From JANMZO01 sp963763135 (GTDB taxonomy: Bacteria > Actinomycetota > Acidimicrobiia > Acidimicrobiales > JANYDT01), in NCBI GenBank assembly GCA_963763135.1, contig CAVXNJ010000010.1, forward strand, positions 434,001 to 498,000: DNA of 64,000 bases, given 5' to 3'. This document shows positions 34,401 through 43,035 of the stretch, piece after piece. The notes beneath the pieces are model-generated. The model was not told the DNA's origin, ran no database searches, and worked only from the letters and a program-made list of their open reading frames with translations. Both the position numbers and the translations under genes were made by a program. Numbering within the stretch: the first letter of the stretch is position 1; every line of letters begins with the position of its first letter.

Positions 34401-37400
34401 CTGGATCCACGGATCTCGATCACGGGATTGAGCGTCCAGCCCGGCTGGGTCTGTGCGTCGATGACGAGTGCCGACGTAACCGTCGGGATTGCACTTGTCG
34501 GTGTGATAGTTGCCGCGTTGGCCGAAACGGAGGTGGTCGTGAAGTAGTTGTTCGCCGTCCGGAGACCGCCCGTGAGGTTCAGCGCTCCACCGGAGCCGGT
34601 CGTGCCGTTCGACACCATGAAGATGGCATGCTCTACCGCAGCAGTGCGACCGCTTACGGCGAGGGTGGCATCCCCGGTCAACGCGTTGGCATTCGTGATG
34701 GCCTGCCGCAGCGAACCTGCGCCTGAGTTACGCGTCGTGGTTACGGCGTCGAAATTGACACCAAAGTCGACGAGCGAAACCGAACCGCTCGAAAGTGTCA
34801 CCGGCGCGATCGCCTGCGGCACCGCAGTTGCACTCGTAAGCGCACTTAAGGCTTGCGTACCGGAGTTGGCCGCAGCATCGATCAGGCTGGGCGACTCGCC
34901 GCCCACCCGATCCGTTACGGCGATCGCGGTTCCTGTAGACGCGTCAACCCGGTAGGTCAGCACGGGGGACAGCGCGCTCGTCCATCCGGCGCGCCCCGAC
35001 GGCGTAGTTCCCACCACAAGCCGGACCTGGTAGCTAGCCTCTGTCAACATCGAGAACGAATACGTTCCGTCGGCCGCGGCCGTGGTCGAAGCGAGGCGAG
35101 TCCCGGTGCTGCTGTAGAGCTCCACCGTGGCCCGGCTGATTCCGTTGCTGGCCGCCAGCCAGCCCGTGGCGGAGGCCTTGGCGCGACCCGCGCCACCCCC
35201 GTAGTTCACGTCATCGAAGACGGTGCCGGAGATACTCAGATTGCTAGCGACTGTCACGTTCGCACCGAACTCGGATGTGTTGTTCGCGATGTCGGTAGCA
35301 GTTGCGGTCAGCTTGCTGGTATTCGCAACAATGCTCACCCCGGTGGGAATCGAGATCGTTCCGCTGAAGTTGCCATTCGTTGATCCGGTTGTGAGGAAGC
35401 CAAGGTAGGTACGACCTTCGCCAAAGCCGGTGGAGTCGCCGTCGGACACGAAGAACTCGACCCGGTTGTTGGCAAAGCCGGCCTGGCCGGCGGCACTGCC
35501 CACGTATCCAGCCAGCGTTAGGGTCGACCCGTCAGAGGCCGCGGTCGTGATGACCGGTGAGTCGGTGTACTGGTTCGGCTGGCCCGCTGTGACAACACCG
35601 TCGTTCGCAGTCACACCGTTGACCCCCAGGTCGATGCCAAGGGCGGTATTGCCGTAAATGCTGTTGCCCTGCACGGAGTTGCCGTTCCCCGTCGACGAAA
35701 TCGCAACGCCTGCGGCTCCACCCGTGATGACGTTCCCGGTTCCGGCGATCGTGCCGCCGAGCTTCACGCCGGCCGTGGTGCCCCGCAACCAGACACCCCC
35801 GTTACGACCGTTTCCGATCGGCGTTGTTCCGGTTAGGTCCGTACCGATGAAGTTGCCCTGGATGATCGTGCCCGACGATGTCGTCGAATCGATGAGTATG
35901 CCTTCATACAGGTTGCCCGAGATCACGTTTCGATCTGCGGTTGTGGTGCCGCCGATGGTTTGGATGCCGGCATCGATGACGAGGCCGACCTCATTGTTCT
36001 TCAGAGCCGAAGTTCCGGCTGCGTTCAGCCCGATGATGTTTCCGCGCATCGTGTTCGCGCCGGAGCCGATCAACACACCCCGGCCGGTATTGCCCGAAAT
36101 CACATTGCCTGCGCCACTGGTCGAACCACCGATGGTCACACCGGTCGCGCCGTTCAACACATAGACGCCGGCGAGACCACCATTTCCAAGCGCGGTGGTG
36201 CCGGCTCGGTCGAGGCCGATGTAGTTACCCTGGATCACGGTTCCAGTGGAGGTCGCCGTTTCAACGTAGACACCCTCGTTGGTGTTGCCACTGATGATGT
36301 TGCGCGCAGTGGTGGTCGTGCCCCCGATGATCGTTGTTCCGGCGCCGCTCACCAGGATGCCACGGCCGGTGTTGGCTAGCGCTCCGGTGCCTGCCGCGTT
36401 GGTGCCGATCAGGTTTCCCTGGATCGTGATCGTGCTCGGCCCGTACAACAGGATGCCGTTGCCGCCACTTCCGGCGATTACGTTGCCCGCTCCGGTGCTC
36501 GTGCCGCCGATCGTTGACGACGACACCGGGCTGTAGAGCTTGATGCCCTGGCCGCCATTGCGAATCGCGGTGGCGCCCCCCGCATCAGTGCCGATGTAGT
36601 TGCCGCTGATCGTGTGACCACTGCCGCCACCGATGGCGACACCTTCGTAGGTCGTGTTTCCGCTGAGCACGTTGCGTTGTGCTGCCGTGGTGCCACCGAT
36701 CACGTGACCATTGCCGGTGCTGTTCATCCAGACGCCTGAGTAGCCGTTTCCGGCTCCCGTCGTACCTGTAGCGTCGAGACCTGACCAGTTGCCTTGGATG
36801 GTGATGCTGTCGCCAGCCGTCGACGTGATGCCCTCGTAGGCGAACCGGTTGACGACAAAGCCACGCAGGACGGTATTGCTGGCGTTGACCGTGAGTCCAC
36901 TCGAGGAACCGGCGCTGGACCCGCGCAGCTCGATGATCGGACGGTCGACCCAGCCCGGTTGGGTTTGCGCGTCCATGACCAGCGTCGCTGTCACCGTGGT
37001 CATAGCGCTCGTGGGCGTGATCGTGGCGACATTCGTGGCGCCGCCGGCCGTGGTGAACGCGTTGAAGGCCGACCGAAGCCCAGACGAACTCGTGCCGTTC
37101 GAAAGCATGAAGACTGCGTGTTCTACCGCTGTGGTTCGGCCCGACACCGACAGCGTCGAATCACCCGTCAGCGCATTTGCATTGGTGATGACCTGACGCA
37201 GCGTCCCGGCGCCGGTGTTGGCGGCGTTCGTAACGGTGTCGAAGTTGACCCCGAAGTCGACGCCAACCACGGTGCTCGAAACCACGACCGTGGAAACCGC
37301 CTGAGGCGCGGCCGACGATGTAGTCAGTGCACTTAACAACTGTGACCCGGAATTGGCCGGAGCTTCGGCCAACAGTGGGGATTCGCCACCGACTCGATCG

Positions 37401-39118
37401 GTGACCGCAGCAACCGCTCCGTTGGCGACATCGGTGCGGAATGTCAGGACCGGTGCCAGTCCGGAGTTCCAGCCCGTGCGCCCGCTCGGCGTGGATCCCG
37501 TTACCAATCGCACCCGGTACGTGTCGGCGGAAAGGCCGGTGAACGAGTAGGTCCCGTCGGCGGCGGCTGAGGTGGTGGCACGGATCGACCCGGTCGAGTC
37601 ATAGAGTTCAACCGTCGCTCGGCTCGTCCCGTTGCTGGCGGCGAGCCAACCGGTGGCGCTCGCCTTGGCGCGACCAGCTCCACCTCCGTAATTGATGTCA
37701 TCGAAGATCGTTCCGGAGATGGAGAAAGTCGACGCGGACGGCGTCAGCGCGGGTCCGAACTCGGAGGTGTTTCCGGAGGCGTCGGTTGCCGTGGCAGAGA
37801 TCTTCGACGACCCGATCGTGACCCCGGTCGGGAGCGTCAGCGTGTCAGCGAAATTGCCGTTGGCATCGGTGGTGGTCGAGCCGAGGTACGTCGAGCCTTC
37901 ACCGAAGCCCGTCGAATCGCCATCGGACAGGAATACATCAACGGAGTTGAGTGCGAACGCACTCTGTCCCGGATTGCTTCCAACGTATCCGGCGATCTTA
38001 AGCGTCGCCGGACCGACCTTGGTCGTGCTGGCGCCGGCCGAGATGAAGATGGGGTAATCCGTCAGAAGGTTCGGTTGCGAAGTCGTCTGAACCCCGTCGT
38101 TCTTCGTCACACCATCGCCCGCCAGGTCGATTCCCAACCCGGCATTGCTGTAGATGTGATTTCGTCGGATCGGGTTGTTCGCTCCGCCGACGACGCTGAC
38201 ACCGGGCCCGGTTGAAGAGCCGGTGATCACATTCGACTCACCCGAGTTCACGCCGCCGATGGCGTTGCTCGCAGCACCGGCGCCAAGCACGATTCCTGAA
38301 CGGTTGGCCAGGACTGCGGACGCGGTCAGATTCGCGCCGATGATGTTGCCCTGCACCGTGTTCTTGATTCCCGAGATGTAGATTCCGGCGTCGCCGTTTC
38401 CGGCAATCACGTTGCCTGCGCCGGCTTCGGCTCCGCCGATCGTCACTCCGGTGGTCGCGCTGTACAACTGGATTCCGTAACGACCATTTCCGACCGCGCT
38501 GGTGCCCGACGGATCGGTTCCGATGTAGTTCCCCTTGATCACATGACCCGTACCACCGCGAATCGCTATTCCGTCAGTCCCGGCGTTACCGCTGATGACG
38601 TTTCGAAGATTTGCGTCGGTGCTGCCGATCGTCAGACCCCCGGCGAGGCTGTTGAAGTAGATGCCAACGGTGCCGTTTCCGGCTTTGGAGGCACCGGTCG
38701 CGTCGGGTCCGATCCAGTTTCCCTGAATGGTGATGCTGTCACCAGCGGTCGTGGTCACACCTTCGTTCTTGAAGCGGTTCACGATGAACCCCCGCAGCGT
38801 CACTGACGCAGCGTTGAGCGTGAAGCCGCTCGCCGCGCCCGCCAGGTCACCTCGAACTTCGACGACCGGCTGCGCGCCCCATCCGGGTTGGGTCTGCGCG
38901 TCGACGATAAGTGCACTTGTTATCGGCTGAAGCTCCGAGAGCGGGCTGATCGTAGCCACCATCTCGGTGCTGCCCTTGGTCTTGAAATAGTTGTTCGTCG
39001 ACCGAAGACCGCCAACGACGTCAGCCGTTCCACCATTTCCGGTTCCGCCGTTGCTGATCATGAACACGACGTTCTCCATCGCGGCTTCGGCGGTTGGACT
39101 GGGCCAGTTCCGAATCAC
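31481..39118 (-). CDS. Giant beta-helix adhesin, C-terminal ~2,540 residues of the pseudopilin-adhesin gene
   Basis: This frame continues the ORF at 39021-41072 after an apparent single-base shift near 39100; the nominal GTG start at 39118 is not a real beginning. Three parallel beta-helix blocks (about 38140-39060, 35640-37000 and 32870-34560) are built of repeats such as GNYIGTD.., NVISGN and TIGGT. Between them lie SdrD_B-like domains (ISGTVFDDVNYGGGAGR) and CSLREA-like segments (GAGSLRQAITNANALTGD), each block ending in YVGS..Q..FANSRVEVFVSDGDS. A LamG-like domain (SLDANRMSTMYQNS... FREVIIYNRALTSAELLQMD) follows at about 31820-32510. The basic C-terminus has no sortase signal. Probably a surface fibre reaching out from a pilus. 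Confidence 0.85.
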   Translation of the reverse strand: MIRNWPSPTAEAAMENVVFMISNGGTGNGGTADVVGGLRSTNNYFKTKGSTEMVATISPLSELQPITSALIVDAQTQPGWGAQPVVEVRGDLAGAASGFTLNAASVTLRGFIVNRFKNEGVTTTAGDSITIQGNWIGPDATGASKAGNGTVGIYFNSLAGGLTIGSTDANLRNVISGNAGTDGIAIRGGTGHVIKGNYIGTDPSGTSAVGNGRYGIQLYSATTGVTIGGAEAGAGNVIAGNGDAGIYISGIKNTVQGNIIGANLTASAVLANRSGIVLGAGAASNAIGGVNSGESNVITGSSTGPGVSVVGGANNPIRRNHIYSNAGLGIDLAGDGVTKNDGVQTTSQPNLLTDYPIFISAGASTTKVGPATLKIAGYVGSNPGQSAFALNSVDVFLSDGDSTGFGEGSTYLGSTTTDANGNFADTLTLPTGVTIGSSKISATATDASGNTSEFGPALTPSASTFSISGTIFDDINYGGGAGRAKASATGWLAASNGTSRATVELYDSTGSIRATTSAAADGTYSFTGLSADTYRVRLVTGSTPSGRTGWNSGLAPVLTFRTDVANGAVAAVTDRVGGESPLLAEAPANSGSQLLSALTTSSAAPQAVSTVVVSSTVVGVDFGVNFDTVTNAANTGAGTLRQVITNANALTGDSTLSVSGRTTAVEHAVFMLSNGTSSSGLRSAFNAFTTAGGATNVATITPTSAMTTVTATLVMDAQTQPGWVDRPIIELRGSSAGSSSGLTVNASNTVLRGFVVNRFAYEGITSTAGDSITIQGNWSGLDATGTTGAGNGYSGVWMNSTGNGHVIGGTTAAQRNVLSGNTTYEGVAIGGGSGHTISGNYIGTDAGGATAIRNGGQGIKLYSPVSSSTIGGTSTGAGNVIAGSGGNGILLYGPSTITIQGNLIGTNAAGTGALANTGRGILVSGAGTTIIGGTTTTARNIISGNTNEGVYVETATSTGTVIQGNYIGLDRAGTTALGNGGLAGVYVLNGATGVTIGGSTSGAGNVISGNTGRGVLIGSGANTMRGNIIGLNAAGTSALKNNEVGLVIDAGIQTIGGTTTADRNVISGNLYEGILIDSTTSSGTIIQGNFIGTDLTGTTPIGNGRNGGVWLRGTTAGVKLGGTIAGTGNVITGGAAGVAISSTGNGNSVQGNSIYGNTALGIDLGVNGVTANDGVVTAGQPNQYTDSPVITTAASDGSTLTLAGYVGSAAGQAGFANNRVEFFVSDGDSTGFGEGRTYLGFLTTGSTNGNFSGTISIPTGVSIVANTSKLTATATDIANNTSEFGANVTVASNLSISGTVFDDVNYGGGAGRAKASATGWLAASNGISRATVELYSSTGTRLASTTAAADGTYSFSMLTEASYQVRLVVGTTPSGRAGWTSALSPVLTYRVDASTGTAIAVTDRVGGESPSLIDAAANSGTQALSALTSATAVPQAIAPVTLSSGSVSLVDFGVNFDAVTTTRNSGAGSLRQAITNANALTGDATLAVSGRTAAVEHAIFMVSNGTTGSGGALNLTGGLRTANNYFTTTSVSANAATITPTSAIPTVTSALVIDAQTQPGWTLNPVIEIRGSSAPAGASGLTVNASNSIVRGFIVNRFPAEGILSTTGNNITVQGCWVGIDATGTVRAGDGNGGVYFSGTGSNGVVGGTTAAYRNVLSGSTTYEGVAFEGGSGHLVQGNYIGTDYTGNVAIPNGQYGVAFYAGVSTSTIGGSAAGAGNLISGNTVAGVAMQTNTGTVVQGNKIGTNAAGTGALKNLRGFWVSGGTNITIGGTSAGQGNLISGNGTVGSTVDDQSGIYVVGSSNLTIAGNTIGLGSDGTSLANVRNGIYITASTTGPSTVTVGGATSASRNIISGNTSSGVSIANNSTGSVSVQNNWIGLGTDGTTARGNGSDGVVCNIATVNNCTITNNVIAASGRYGISLATGTGHVVKANYIGTDSTGTVARPNSSGGVYVVGSGVTATIGSATASDRNVISGNGGWGVRVETAGAVTIQGNYIGTAANGTSALGNSGPGVTLVSTSGSSVGGTVTGAGNVIANNTGVGVSVGPSSGSGNAILGNSMYANSSTGIDLGTSGVRTNDGAKTTGAPNLYMDSPVFTSASLTGSNLTVAGYVGSAANQAAFANSRVEVFVSDGDSSGYGEGKIYIGTLTTGTTNGNFSGSLTVPTGVSATSITGTATDSSNNTSEFGANVNVTYVLPVTSGLVVSLDANRMSTMYQNSTGTTAVTTTGQSVCRWADQSGVANHATQATTSQCPKYGSDSLGGFLEFTANGWVTTSPRLSPDASVFVVAESSTDPWNNYGWLASARGANGFIIHPWVGNQLVGWFVVNSSAAYTSTSSQNVPTLRNTNLYEMTISGTGTVTGVSGMNGAATSYSVTGVNRVAGNVNVALGADDGLPGRLGSGKFREVIIYNRALTSAELLQMDNYLKAKWSIGVTPTSVAGAQFAGLWGLSSPVAVSEFAKTFTTIVKGIDGVASKGPEVALRNPAPLTPVPSVIRPFVPYVKVAKTIVKVVKAPAHYAHLNRSKAACVTNCHSGAVIRKPEKASVR

Positions 39119-41072
39119 CCGTCAGAGTGTTCGCGTTCACAATGACCTGGCGCAGAGAACCGGCACCGCTGTCGTTCGTGTTCGTGACGGTGTCGAAGTT
39201 GTAACCGAAGTCGACGTCCTTGACTTCGCCGGTCACGCTTCCGACGACGGCATACGCTTCCGCCGTTCCCTTCATGCCAGCCGTGAACACGCCGGTGGCG
39301 AGGTTGAAGGCCGATCCGGGACCGGCCTCGTTTGCTTCCGCTGCAGCGGGATCGACGCCGCCAACCATGTCGGTGCGCTCGGTCACGACGCCCTTCGACA
39401 CGTCTGTCATGAAGGTCGGCACGCCGCGCAGTTCCGAGTTGGTGCCCTTCCGGCCCGAAGTGACCGACGCTCCCACCACGCGTACAACGCATGTCGTGCA
39501 GTTCGGGCTGCTGAACGAATAGTTGCCGAGATCATCTGTGTACGTAGCTTCGAGGAACGAAGCTGCTCCATCTTTGGACTCGTAGATCTCAACTCGAACC
39601 TTCGGCCGTCCAGCCGTCTTCAGGGTCACCGCCGTGGAGCGGTTGCGTCCTGCCCCTCCGCCGTAGTTGACGTCTTCGAAGACGTTGCCGGAGATCGTGA
39701 GTGGCGAGAGCGGCTTGCCGGTCACCGGCGACGAGGCCGGTCCTGTTCCGACTCGGTTCGTTGCCGTCACCGTTACGGTGTACGTCGTGCCGTTCGTCAG
39801 ACCCGTAAGCGTACATATTGTTGTCGTGCCCGTGCAGGTGATACCGCCAGGCATAGCGGTGACGGTGTACGAGGTGATTGCTGGTGTCTCGGGCGTTAGC
39901 CCCGGTGCGGTCCATCTGACGACGAGCTGCTTGTCGCCGGCCTCGACCGTGACGCCGGTCGGCGCGGTCGGAACTACATAGGCCTGGACGTACATGCCCA
40001 CTTCAGGGCCGCCAATTTCGATATCGACGGGAGCTTCAGCCGGTTCCGCTTTGGGGTTGCCCGGGTCTTTGCGATCAAAGAGGTTGATCGGGTACGACGC
40101 CGAAGCTGCCCGGAATGCCGCGGTGCCGAAGCAATCGCCGTACCAGTAGTCGCTGTCACCCTTGCGGGAAAGGAGGCAGTCCGATCCGTCAACGCCTTGG
40201 ATTTTCGCTACGAGCTGTACGCAGTTCCCACCGGATGATGCGTTTGTCAGGACGACGACGCTGACCGGCTCATCGAGCGGCCCCTCGCCCGTCTGCGACT
40301 TGCTTCCCTGCCCGATCTTGGCTTCGGTGTACGCACAGGATGGTTTGTCGTTGGTCGGCACCGTCGTTTTCGGAATCGCCGAAGGGGCGACGCGCACGGT
40401 ACGGATCGCCGCCGACACCGCCACCGGATAGACCGTCTGCCGACTGACCACCGAGAAGACAACTTCGACCGAGTCACCGGCCTCGTTGATCTTCACCGCC
40501 GGAATGGCGGTCGGGCTGATTCCGTCGGCGATGATCGAATTCGAACTGGGTGCTTCGCCGGTCCGACAGAAGATGCGGGTGAGCCGACCCTTTCCGGAAT
40601 CATCCGGCGCAGCGGTGTAGCGGTACGAGGCGACGTAGGTGCTGCTCGGGTCGGTCGGGCTCCGGGTTTCGATGGTTATGACGTTGATCGATTTGCTGAA
40701 ATCGACGCCGGAACACTTCGGTTGGCTGTTGGGATCGGTGTCGAGCCACGAATTGGGGTCAACTGGAGTTGCCGATGTGATGTCGGATGCCAAAAAGAGC
40801 GACAGGTTGTTCGCCGCTCGGGGGCCCGGCATGCGGCCCTGGATACGCTGGGCGTTCTGCAGGCTCACCGTGAAAACAAGTCCGACCGCCCCGGCGATTC
40901 CTCCGAGGATCATGATGGAGACGAGCATCTCAAGCAGCGTGAAGCCGGACTCCCGATCGCGAGACACAGCGCGACGGCGAAGCCGTTGTATCAGGGGAAA
41001 ACCGCTCGGATCCCGCGCCGAATCGAGTTCGTGGCCACGCGTTCGTCCAGAAGTCGCTCTAGTTGTGGTCAT
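39021..41072 (-). CDS. Giant pseudopilin-adhesin, N-terminal part (GspJ-like pilin, FN3, SdrD_B, CSLREA)
   Basis: 683 residues from ATG 41072 (MTTTRATSGRTRGHE); the upstream open frame is not used. The prepilin signal is DRESGFTLLEMLVSIMILGG, cleaved after Gly with Glu5 present, followed by a GspJ/PilW-like body (NNLSLFLASDITSATPVDP, SSTYVASYRYTA). An FN3 domain (PTGVTVEAGDKQLVVRWTAP) lies at about 39700-39960. An SdrD_B-like domain starts ISGNVFEDVNYGGGAGRNRS, and the CSLREA segment is NDSGAGSLRQVIVNANTLTG. After TGDSELA the frame goes off (RRSRDGERRVHDQQ) and stops at 39021, while the sense continues in the other frame. Without the shift the protein would have ~3,200 residues. Confidence 0.85.
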   Translation of the reverse strand: MTTTRATSGRTRGHELDSARDPSGFPLIQRLRRRAVSRDRESGFTLLEMLVSIMILGGIAGAVGLVFTVSLQNAQRIQGRMPGPRAANNLSLFLASDITSATPVDPNSWLDTDPNSQPKCSGVDFSKSINVITIETRSPTDPSSTYVASYRYTAAPDDSGKGRLTRIFCRTGEAPSSNSIIADGISPTAIPAVKINEAGDSVEVVFSVVSRQTVYPVAVSAAIRTVRVAPSAIPKTTVPTNDKPSCAYTEAKIGQGSKSQTGEGPLDEPVSVVVLTNASSGGNCVQLVAKIQGVDGSDCLLSRKGDSDYWYGDCFGTAAFRAASASYPINLFDRKDPGNPKAEPAEAPVDIEIGGPEVGMYVQAYVVPTAPTGVTVEAGDKQLVVRWTAPGLTPETPAITSYTVTAMPGGITCTGTTTICTLTGLTNGTTYTVTVTATNRVGTGPASSPVTGKPLSPLTISGNVFEDVNYGGGAGRNRSTAVTLKTAGRPKVRVEIYESKDGAASFLEATYTDDLGNYSFSSPNCTTCVVRVVGASVTSGRKGTNSELRGVPTFMTDVSKGVVTERTDMVGGVDPAAAEANEAGPGSAFNLATGVFTAGMKGTAEAYAVVGSVTGEVKDVDFGYNFDTVTNTNDSGAGSLRQVIVNANTLTGDSELAQSNRRSRDGERRVHDQQRRNRKWWNG

Positions 41073-41265
41073 TTGCGGAGGCCCTTGGGTGCTCGATGAC
41101 AATCCGATCGGCAGCGACCAACACTTTCTGACAAAGATGGGGCTACCGGCCCATTCGTGGGCTCGCATTCATCGGTGAACAGACCGTCATCACCCGTACC
41201 AGGTTTCGACCCGGCCATCGCCGACACGACAACTCGCCGACGCGGCTACGTCGCCGTCGCTGCTT

Positions 41266-41724
41266 TTAGGGTCGTTTAATGATCTCGACCGACTGCTGCC
41301 CGCGTACCCCGGGGGCCTTCACCAGAACCGTGAGCTTCAGGGTGCGAAACACCGGATCAGCGTCAGGGGCCGGGCAGCCCTCATCGAAAGATCGCGAGTT
41401 CGCCCAGTGGGTGATGCTCATGACCTCGATGGTCCACGAAGTGCTGGGCTTCAGGTTGTCGAGCGCCTTGCGGAACATCTCCCCGGGTGGATCAACGCAC
41501 TCCCACTCGGCCCGTTGGATCACATCACCGACCTGGGTAACGAGTTGGCTGGCGTCGGCCCGCCCCTTAACCGCATCGGAAGCGATGATCGAACTACTAA
41601 GCGTGCTGTATATCCCGAGGACTCCGACCGACAGGATGGCAATTGCGATCATGAGTTCCAGGAGCGTGTCGCCGCGCTGGGCGCTTCTGCTGATCCGCCA
41701 TCGGCAGAGGGACCGTAGGTCCAT
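41266..41724 (-). CDS. PilV/GspI-like type IV pseudopilin
   Basis: 152 residues. The type III signal is clear: RGDTLLELMIAIAILSVGVL, with cleavage after Gly and Glu5 in DTLLE. The pilin helix then runs to about residue 50, followed by a ~100-residue globular part with two Cys (EWECVDPPGEM, FDEGCPAPDADP) that could form the usual C-terminal disulfide. Its ATG shares one base with the pilC stop (TGATG), so it is translationally coupled. It is probably a minor pilin that initiates or modifies the pilus. A 193-base gap separates it from the giant gene. Confidence 0.85.
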   Translation of the reverse strand: MDLRSLCRWRISRSAQRGDTLLELMIAIAILSVGVLGIYSTLSSSIIASDAVKGRADASQLVTQVGDVIQRAEWECVDPPGEMFRKALDNLKPSTSWTIEVMSITHWANSRSFDEGCPAPDADPVFRTLKLTVLVKAPGVRGQQSVEIIKRP

Positions 41725-43025
41725 CAGACATTGACCTGCTTGAACACGCCGTACATGGCGGAGACGAGCGCGTAGGCGGTGAAACCCACCACAAGCCCCA
41801 TGAACGAGATGATCGCCGGCTCGAACAGGTCGGTGAAGCGCTTCAGCTTGTACTCCAGTTCACGCCCGTAGAACTCAGCTGAGGAACCCAGCTGCTGTTC
41901 CAGGGTTCCCGTGGCCTCACCGACGCGGATCATCTGCCGCGCCGCCGCCGGGAACAGATTGGTGTCGTTGACCGGGCCGGCCAAACCGGCACCACGAACG
42001 ATTGCGCTTCGAATACGCGAGATCCCGTTCTTGTACACCCGGTTGCCGGTCGTTTCCGACGCGATCGTAAGCGCGTCGGGTAACGGGACCCCGGCGCTCA
42101 CCATGACGGAAAGAATGCGACAGAACCTTTCGATACTCGCAGTACGCAAAAGCTCGCCGACCTTTGGAACGCGTAAGTAGAAGCGATCACGGATCAGTTT
42201 CCCGTTCTCCGGTTGGACCACGAGAGCCACCAACATCGACAGCCAGGTTCCCACGAGCACGACAACCAATCCCCACGTACCGATGAAGTGCGTGGTCGCC
42301 ACGAGGTACCGGGTGGCCCACGGTAGTTTCGCGTCGAAGGAGTCGAAGAAGGTTTGGAACTTGGGGAGCACGAAGATCGCCAGGCCGCCGATGGTCCCTA
42401 TAGCCATGAGAAGAATCACGGTCGGGTACGTCATGGCTGACTTCACCTTGCGACGTGTTTCCAGATCGCGGTCGATGTAGCCCGCGAGTTGATCGAGCAC
42501 CTCATCGAGTCGGCCCGTCAATTCCGCGGCCTGCACCATGCTGATGAAATAGCGGGGAAACGCCACGGAGTGTCTCGCCAGTGCATCGGCCAGGCTCGAT
42601 CCGGCGCCGAGATCCCCGGCCACCTCGGCCAGGATCTCACGGAGCTTTCGGTCGCTGTTGTCTTCCGCGATGATCGACAGCGCGTCGATGACCGGAATAC
42701 CGGCTTTCACGAACGACGACATCTGACGGGCGAAGTTCATGACCTCTTCGCGCTTCACCTTCTCCGGGGTGATCTCGATGTCCTGCCAGCGCCGCCTCGG
42801 CCGATTGGGATCGCCGGTCGCCGGCTGCAGTTTCGCCCGGAGAAGTTTGATTTTTCGCCGGATGGCATGCCGCCTGGTTGGAGCAACTTCCTCCGCTATA
42901 GCCGGAGTCGGGGTGGCGCTCGGCCATGCTTGCTGGATAGACCTCGGGGCGTCGCCGGAGCCCGCGTCGATGCGTGTGTCTGCGCCCGAGTCCGGTCCTT
43001 TCGATCTTTTGAAGGGAATCTTCAT
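41724..43025 (-). CDS. pilC: Type IV pilus/type II secretion inner-membrane platform protein
   Basis: 433 residues. Two tandem T2SSF domains are present: FARQMSSFVKAGIPVIDALS (about residue 100) and RFCRILSVMVSAGVPLPDAL (about 300). Membrane helices are at VILLMAIGTIGGLAIFVLPK, TWGLVVVLVGTWLSMLVALV and IISFMGLVVGFTAYALVSAM. An N-terminal ~80-residue cytoplasmic extension is basic and disordered-looking. PilC couples the assembly ATPase to pilin insertion in the cytoplasmic membrane. It starts 10 bases after pilB. Confidence 0.93.
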   Translation of the reverse strand: MKIPFKRSKGPDSGADTRIDAGSGDAPRSIQQAWPSATPTPAIAEEVAPTRRHAIRRKIKLLRAKLQPATGDPNRPRRRWQDIEITPEKVKREEVMNFARQMSSFVKAGIPVIDALSIIAEDNSDRKLREILAEVAGDLGAGSSLADALARHSVAFPRYFISMVQAAELTGRLDEVLDQLAGYIDRDLETRRKVKSAMTYPTVILLMAIGTIGGLAIFVLPKFQTFFDSFDAKLPWATRYLVATTHFIGTWGLVVVLVGTWLSMLVALVVQPENGKLIRDRFYLRVPKVGELLRTASIERFCRILSVMVSAGVPLPDALTIASETTGNRVYKNGISRIRSAIVRGAGLAGPVNDTNLFPAAARQMIRVGEATGTLEQQLGSSAEFYGRELEYKLKRFTDLFEPAIISFMGLVVGFTAYALVSAMYGVFKQVNV

Positions 43026-43035
43026 ACCGGATCAA

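Noticed and set aside
31526..39145. Many plus-strand frames under the giant adhesin
   Set aside because: All are antisense to the repeats and share their periodicity; none has protein family character.
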